A stretch of 64,000 bases of DNA. Source: Clostridia bacterium (lineage in GTDB: Bacteria; Bacillota; Clostridia; Oscillospirales; Acutalibacteraceae). The stretch is from the NCBI GenBank assembly GCA_017407995.1, contig JAFQVM010000014.1:112711-176710 (forward strand). The letters run 5' to 3'. The notes under the pieces were generated by a model. It was not told where the DNA came from, ran no database searches, and was given only the letters and a program-made list of their open reading frames with translations. Position 1 is the first letter of the stretch. Each line of letters starts with the position of its first letter. Shown piece after piece: positions 59,810-64,000 of the stretch. The translations under genes and the position numbers were made by a program.

Positions 59810-60709
59810 ATGAAAATAAAAATTAAAAGACTTTCGGCACTTGTGCTTGCACTTGCACTTGTTTTTTCCTTTGCCGCTTGTAAAAACAACGGCAACGGCG
59901 ATGAGGAAAGCACTACAAATGCCGTAGGCGAGACTGTTGCCGCAGGCACAGAAGAAACCAATAATTCTTCAGACGATGAAACCACCGCCTCAACAGACAG
60001 CAGTGAGCCTTCAACAGAAGAAAACTCAACTGACGCAGGCAGCTCTGAGCAAAAGCCCGTTTCAAACGACACAACCTCCACGCAAAAGGGCTTAAACTCT
60101 ACCGACATTAAAAAGGTTGTTGCGTTTTATAAAGCCGCTGCTAAAAAGACCGGCAGCCTTGATGCTGAGCAGACCATGTCGCTCGCATATATAGACTGCA
60201 AACCTCGTAATAAAGCCGAAGAATATTTTATCGGAGCTTTCGAAGGCATTGCAAAAGCCGCTCTTAAAGCAAACTCCGTTGAGAGAACCGATGTTCCCGG
60301 AAATGACCAAGCTCTTGAGAGCGGCGACATTACCTCTGCAAATGCAGTTGTAAGCGGCGACTACACGATAGTCACCCTTAACGTCAAGACACAGGAAGAT
60401 AACCAGCATACAAAAGACAGCGGAATAGGTCCTGTCGGTCATGCTGTCGGCACGTTGGGCGATGTCACTTTGGCCCTCAACGAGATTCCCGCAGTTACAG
60501 TTGATTACTCTCAGGGAAGCATTATCCTCAAATACACCAACGCCAAGGTCGTTGCCAAGATTGACAACAACACCGGAAAAATCGTTTCCGGAACATGGGC
60601 TTACACCGTAACGGCTTCTCTTGCAAACCTGAAAGTAACCTTTTTAGGAATGGATATAGATATTGTCAGAATGGGCGGAGCAGTTGATTTTGTTGTTAAG
60701 ACAAAGTAA
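59810..60709 (+). CDS. Secreted lipoprotein, paralogue of the 32802 gene
   Basis: Predicted lipoprotein of 299 residues with lipobox SFAAC (Cys23), a Ser/Thr/Glu-rich linker (about 25-88), and a globular domain starting GLNSTDIKKVVAFYK. Closely similar over the whole domain to the 32802 protein, including RTDVPG, SGDITSANA, YTIVTLNVK, GPVGHAVGTLGD and the KIDNNTGKI-x5-W strand. Function unknown. ATG at 59810 is chosen because AATGGAG lies eight bases before it. The two genes are about 27 kb apart, so they are a dispersed rather than a tandem duplicate. Confidence 0.82.
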   Translation: MKIKIKRLSALVLALALVFSFAACKNNGNGDEESTTNAVGETVAAGTEETNNSSDDETTASTDSSEPSTEENSTDAGSSEQKPVSNDTTSTQKGLNSTDIKKVVAFYKAAAKKTGSLDAEQTMSLAYIDCKPRNKAEEYFIGAFEGIAKAALKANSVERTDVPGNDQALESGDITSANAVVSGDYTIVTLNVKTQEDNQHTKDSGIGPVGHAVGTLGDVTLALNEIPAVTVDYSQGSIILKYTNAKVVAKIDNNTGKIVSGTWAYTVTASLANLKVTFLGMDIDIVRMGGAVDFVVKTK

Positions 60710-60741
60710 TATTAACACCAATTATAAAAATTAAACTTAAA

Positions 60742-60780
60742 AAGACAGGCAAGCGTTCTGCTTGCCTGTCTTAATTTTTA
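60742..60780. terminator. Terminator between the 59810 lipoprotein and secA
   Basis: Thirteen-base stem (60742-60754 against 60760-60772) with a GTTCT loop and T-rich flanks on both sides; probably serves both converging genes. Confidence 0.85.
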
Positions 60781-63540
60781 CTGCTGATTATTCACGTTGC
60801 CGCAGCACTTCTTATACTTCTTGCCGCTGCCGCACGGACACGGGTCATTGGGACCGACCTTTGCCCCCTTGCGGACAGTTCTACCCTTTTCGCTGCCGTC
60901 AGAGCCGCCGCTTGTAGCAGTTATCTGCACAGTCTGCTGACGTTTTGTGTCCTCTTCGCTCTTGGGAATAAGGGTCATCATAAGACGGACGGTATCCTCA
61001 CGGATAGACATCGTCATCTCGTCAAACATATCGTAGCTCTCCTGACGGAATGCAACAACAGGGTCCTGCTGACCGTAGGAACGAAGTCCGATTCCTCGTT
61101 TGAGCTCTTCCATAGCATCAATATGGTCCATCCACTTGTTATCAACCATCTTTAAGAGAATCATTCTCTCAAGGCTGCGCATTATCGGCTGACCTTCATC
61201 GTCAAGACCTATCAGCTCTTCACGCTCGTCATATCTCTCATGACCACGCTTGATAAGCGCCTCTTTTTCGTCCTCACGGTCAAAGCCGTCCGTGAAATCT
61301 TCAGGAGTAGTCAGCCAGCCGAGGACCTTCTCACGCAGGCCTGCGATGTTCCAATCATCTTTATTAAGTGCCTTCGGGCAGTAGAAATCGACAGACTCAT
61401 CAATACACTCATCAAGCATCTTGAGGATAACCGGCTTGAGGTTTTCACCGTCAAGCACCTGGTCTCTCTGCTTGTAGATAAGCTCACGCTGACGGTTCAT
61501 GACATCGTCAAACCTCAAAACGTTCTTGCGTGATGCAAAGTTACGTGACTCAACACGCTTCTGTGAAGTTTCAATAACGCTCGATACCATGCGTGCTTCT
61601 ATCGGCATATCGTCCGGTGTTCTCAGAGTGTTCATTATTGTTGTAACACGGTCGCCGCCGAACAGACGCATAAGGTCGTCTTCAAGAGAGAGATAGAAGC
61701 GACTCTCACCGGGGTCTCCCTGACGTCCGGCACGGCCTCGAAGCTGGTTGTCTATACGGCGTGAATCGTGGCGCTCTGTGCCTATAATGCAAAGACCGCC
61801 TGCCTGACGAACTTGCTCTGCCTCGTCTGCAATCTCTTCCTTGTATTTCTTCTCAAGAGCAGTAAACTCGTTTCTCGCTTCAATAATATCGGGATTGTCG
61901 GTATCGCCGAAACCTGTAGACTCCGCTATCAACTCCTCGGCATATCCCTTGCGGCGCATCTCCGACTTTGCAAGGAACTCCGCATTACCGCCAAGCATAA
62001 TATCCGTTCCACGTCCTGCCATGTTGGTGGCTATTGTAACGGCGCCCAGCTTACCTGCCTGAGCAACAATCTCAGCTTCCTTGTCATGGTACTTAGCATT
62101 GAGCACCTCATGCTTTATACCACGCTTTTTAAGAAGCTTACTGAGAATCTCCGATTTTTCAATCGATACCGTACCGACAAGAACAGGCTGTCCCTTCTTA
62201 TGGCACTCCTCTATCTGGTCGATAACGGCATAAAACTTTGCCGGCTCTGTCTTGTATACAAGGTCATCCTTGTCTTTTCTTATCATCGGCTTGTTTGTGG
62301 GAATCTCCACAACGTCAAGCGAATATATCTCCTGGAACTCTTCGCTCTCGGTCATAGCCGTACCCGTCATACCGGAGAGCTTGTCGTAGAGTCTGAAATA
62401 GTTCTGGAATGTAATTGTGGCAAGGGTTTTGCTCTCATGCTCAACCTTTACACCCTCTTTTGCCTCAATAGCCTGATGCAATCCCTCGTTGTAACGTCTG
62501 CCGAGCATGATACGACCTGTAAATTCGTCAACGATAAGCACCTGACCGTCTTTAACAACGTAGTCAACGTCACGGCGCATAACACCGATTGCCTTTATCG
62601 CCTGGTTGATATGGTGCTGAATGGTTATGTTCGACGGGTCCATGAGGTTCTCAAGGTTAAAATACTTCTCAGCCTTGGCTATGCCCTTTTGTGTAAGCAC
62701 CGCCGTGCGTGCCTTTTCGTCTACAATAACCTCACAGTTCTCACTGACCTGCTCAGAAGTGTCCTCCAGACGTGAAGATGAGCGAATCTCTTTTATACGC
62801 TCCATTGTAAGAGTTCTTGCAAATGCATTTGCGTGTTTATAAAGGTCGGTAGAGCGGTCGCCTCTGCCCGAAATGATAAGCGGTGTTCTCGCCTCGTCGA
62901 TAAGTATGGAGTCAACCTCGTCGACGATAGCGAACGCATGACCACGTTGAACTTTGAGCTCCTTATAGGGAACCATGTTATCTCTCAGATAGTCAAAGCC
63001 CATCTCATTGTTAGTACCGTATGTGATATCGGCTCTGTATGCCTCACGGCGCTGGTCGTTATCCTTTTCATGGATAATAAGACCTACACTCAGTCCCATA
63101 AAACGGTAGACCTTGCCCATCCACTCGCTGTCACGTCTGGCAAGATAGTCGTTGACGGTGACGATGTGGACGCCATTGCCCGCAAGTGCGTTAAGATATG
63201 CAGGAAGAGTCGCCACAAGGGTTTTACCTTCACCTGTTTTCATTTCGGCAATACGTCCCTGATGCAGAACGATACCGCCGAGAATCTGAACGGGAAAGTG
63301 CTTCATTCCCAATACTCGCCACGACGCCTCTCGGCAGGCAGCAAACGCATCGGGTAAAATATCATCAAGAGTTTCACCGTTTGCCAATCTCTCTTTGAGC
63401 CAAGGAGTTTTTGCCTTGAGCTCCTCATCGGAGAGCTTAGAATATTCTTCCTCAAGAGCAAGCACCTTGTCCTTGATAGGATTGATTCGCTTGATTTCCT
63501 TCGTCGAATAATCTCCGAAGAGCTTCTTTAAAAGACCCAT
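60778..63540 (-). CDS. secA: Protein translocase ATPase SecA
   Basis: Motor of the Sec export pathway: binds preproteins and SecYEG at the inner membrane face and drives translocation with ATP. The 920 residues have MKTGEGKT (Walker A) in the first nucleotide-binding domain, [17 protein letters not shown] (Walker B), the preprotein-crosslinking domain, the second ATPase motor with TNMAGRGTD and GRAGRQGD, and a C-terminal zinc site [13 protein letters not shown] (SEC-C). It carries the long form with the Zn motif rather than a SecA2 form. Start ATG at 63540. Confidence 0.97.
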   Translation of the reverse strand: MGLLKKLFGDYSTKEIKRINPIKDKVLALEEEYSKLSDEELKAKTPWLKERLANGETLDDILPDAFAACREASWRVLGMKHFPVQILGGIVLHQGRIAEMKTGEGKTLVATLPAYLNALAGNGVHIVTVNDYLARRDSEWMGKVYRFMGLSVGLIIHEKDNDQRREAYRADITYGTNNEMGFDYLRDNMVPYKELKVQRGHAFAIVDEVDSILIDEARTPLIISGRGDRSTDLYKHANAFARTLTMERIKEIRSSSRLEDTSEQVSENCEVIVDEKARTAVLTQKGIAKAEKYFNLENLMDPSNITIQHHINQAIKAIGVMRRDVDYVVKDGQVLIVDEFTGRIMLGRRYNEGLHQAIEAKEGVKVEHESKTLATITFQNYFRLYDKLSGMTGTAMTESEEFQEIYSLDVVEIPTNKPMIRKDKDDLVYKTEPAKFYAVIDQIEECHKKGQPVLVGTVSIEKSEILSKLLKKRGIKHEVLNAKYHDKEAEIVAQAGKLGAVTIATNMAGRGTDIMLGGNAEFLAKSEMRRKGYAEELIAESTGFGDTDNPDIIEARNEFTALEKKYKEEIADEAEQVRQAGGLCIIGTERHDSRRIDNQLRGRAGRQGDPGESRFYLSLEDDLMRLFGGDRVTTIMNTLRTPDDMPIEARMVSSVIETSQKRVESRNFASRKNVLRFDDVMNRQRELIYKQRDQVLDGENLKPVILKMLDECIDESVDFYCPKALNKDDWNIAGLREKVLGWLTTPEDFTDGFDREDEKEALIKRGHERYDEREELIGLDDEGQPIMRSLERMILLKMVDNKWMDHIDAMEELKRGIGLRSYGQQDPVVAFRQESYDMFDEMTMSIREDTVRLMMTLIPKSEEDTKRQQTVQITATSGGSDGSEKGRTVRKGAKVGPNDPCPCGSGKKYKKCCGNVNNQQ

Positions 63541-63565
63541 AAAGTCACCTCAAAAATTTTTCTTC

Positions 63566-63594
63566 TTGCCGAATCGGCGTATATATGTTAATAT
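63566..63594 (+). promoter_or_regulatory. Promoter of the dCMP deaminase gene
   Basis: TTGCCG (63566-63571), 17-base spacer, TAATAT (63589-63594). Confidence 0.5.
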
Positions 63595-63628
63595 CAAAAT
63601 GTTAAACAATGTAAAAGGAGTTGTTCGC

Positions 63629-64000
63629 ATGCCGAAAAGAAACGACTATATCTCGTGGGACGAGTATTTCATGGGTATTGCGCTGCTGTCCGCAAATCGC
63701 AGCAAAGACCCAAACACTCAGGTAGGTGCCTGTATAGTGAACGACCGCAACAGAATAATGTCCGTTGGCTACAACGGCTTCCCTGCAGGCTGCGACGATA
63801 ATAGTTTTCCGTGGGAGCGTAGCGGAGATGAATATGACACAAAGTATCCGTACGTCTGCCACGCAGAGCTCAACGCTATTCTTAACTGCTCCTATGACCT
63901 GCACGGATGCAGAATCTATGTCGCCCTTTTTCCCTGTAACGAGTGCGCCAAGGCGATAATCCAAAGCGGAATCAAAGAAGTCGTCTATATCAGTGACAAA
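63629..64000 (+). CDS. comEB: Deoxycytidylate deaminase (partial, C-terminus beyond window)
   Basis: Converts dCMP to dUMP in the supply of thymidylate, or belongs to the ComEB group of competence loci. The 124 visible residues show a zinc-dependent deaminase: [11 protein letters not shown] (His-Ala-Glu) and [10 protein letters not shown] (Pro-Cys-x-x-Cys), plus the dCMP-type [13 protein letters not shown] and [11 protein letters not shown] segments. It starts at ATG 63629, nine bases after AAAGGAG, divergently from secA, and runs off the right edge. The assignment as dCMP deaminase is firm at family level. Confidence 0.93.
   Translation, partial: MPKRNDYISWDEYFMGIALLSANRSKDPNTQVGACIVNDRNRIMSVGYNGFPAGCDDNSFPWERSGDEYDTKYPYVCHAELNAILNCSYDLHGCRIYVALFPCNECAKAIIQSGIKEVVYISDK

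Noticed and set aside
61768-62775. 335-codon plus-strand frame inside secA
   Set aside because: Antisense shadow of a highly conserved gene; no family match or ribosome site. Long antisense frames are frequent because of the codon bias here.

Overview
The window looks like a chromosomal segment of a Gram-positive anaerobe of the class Clostridia, most likely a gut member of the Oscillospirales/Ruminococcaceae. This is inferred from gene content and style: an MreBCD/PBP2 cell-shape operon, a type III glutamine synthetase, many lipoproteins with Thr/Ser/Glu-rich linkers, VanZ, PrsW and CPBP membrane proteins, GH3, GH130 and GH78 glycosidases, A/T-rich promoters close to TTGACA-N17-TATAAT, AGGAGG-type ribosome binding sites with occasional GTG/TTG starts, and U-tailed hairpin terminators in most convergent gaps. 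I saw no rRNA, tRNA, CRISPR array, insertion sequence or prophage. The genes at both edges are cut: a penicillin-binding protein at the left, a dCMP deaminase at the right.

Layout. 1-4.6 kb: mreB, mreC, mreD and PBP2 on the minus strand. 4.6-9.7 kb: an FGGY sugar kinase, a ferredoxin-like aldo/keto reductase and a GH3 glycosidase. 9.8-12 kb: type III glutamine synthetase, divergent from nadA-nadB-nadC and two small genes (12.2-16.4 kb). 16.5-21 kb: rsmA, an HD protein, galE, hflX and a HIT protein. 21.3-26.3 kb: a DUF1846 protein, a GH130 phosphorylase, two zinc-ribbon membrane proteins and a Gfo/Idh/MocA oxidoreductase. 26.4-29.9 kb: RluA-type synthase, a stand-alone FakA-like domain, a ComEC-like hydrolase, tadA and a CPBP protease homologue. 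30-32.7 kb: SGNH hydrolase, metallophosphoesterase and PrsW. 32.8-41.3 kb: lipoprotein, rmuC, peptide-binding lipoprotein, VanZ, a two-domain class II aldolase-like protein, polysaccharide deacetylase, acetyltransferase and a membrane protein. 41.7-44.7 kb: a CofE-like ligase, a stand-alone GMP synthase ATP-pyrophosphatase subunit and a membrane protein. 44.8-51 kb: AraC-type regulator, acetyltransferase, two nucleoside hydrolases (one fused to a SLOG domain), a small HTH regulator and an ABC-2 exporter. 51-56 kb: two double-SCP2-like proteins around a split transketolase and a class III aminotransferase. 56.3-64 kb: GH78 rhamnosidase, two lipoproteins, secA and a dCMP deaminase.

How the genes work together. 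Much of the window is housekeeping: cell-wall elongation, de novo NAD synthesis, nitrogen assimilation, ribosome and tRNA modification, and protein export. The glycosidases and kinase fit life on plant polysaccharides and mucin. Two regions do not fit a pathway I recognise. One is the SCP2/transketolase/aminotransferase set at 51.1-56.1 kb, in which lipid-binding-type proteins sit with C2-transfer and amination enzymes. The other is the SLOG-nucleoside-hydrolase locus at 46.3-49.1 kb, which has a divergent HTH gene and two matching operator-like palindromes between the divergent genes. These are the best candidates for undescribed biology here.
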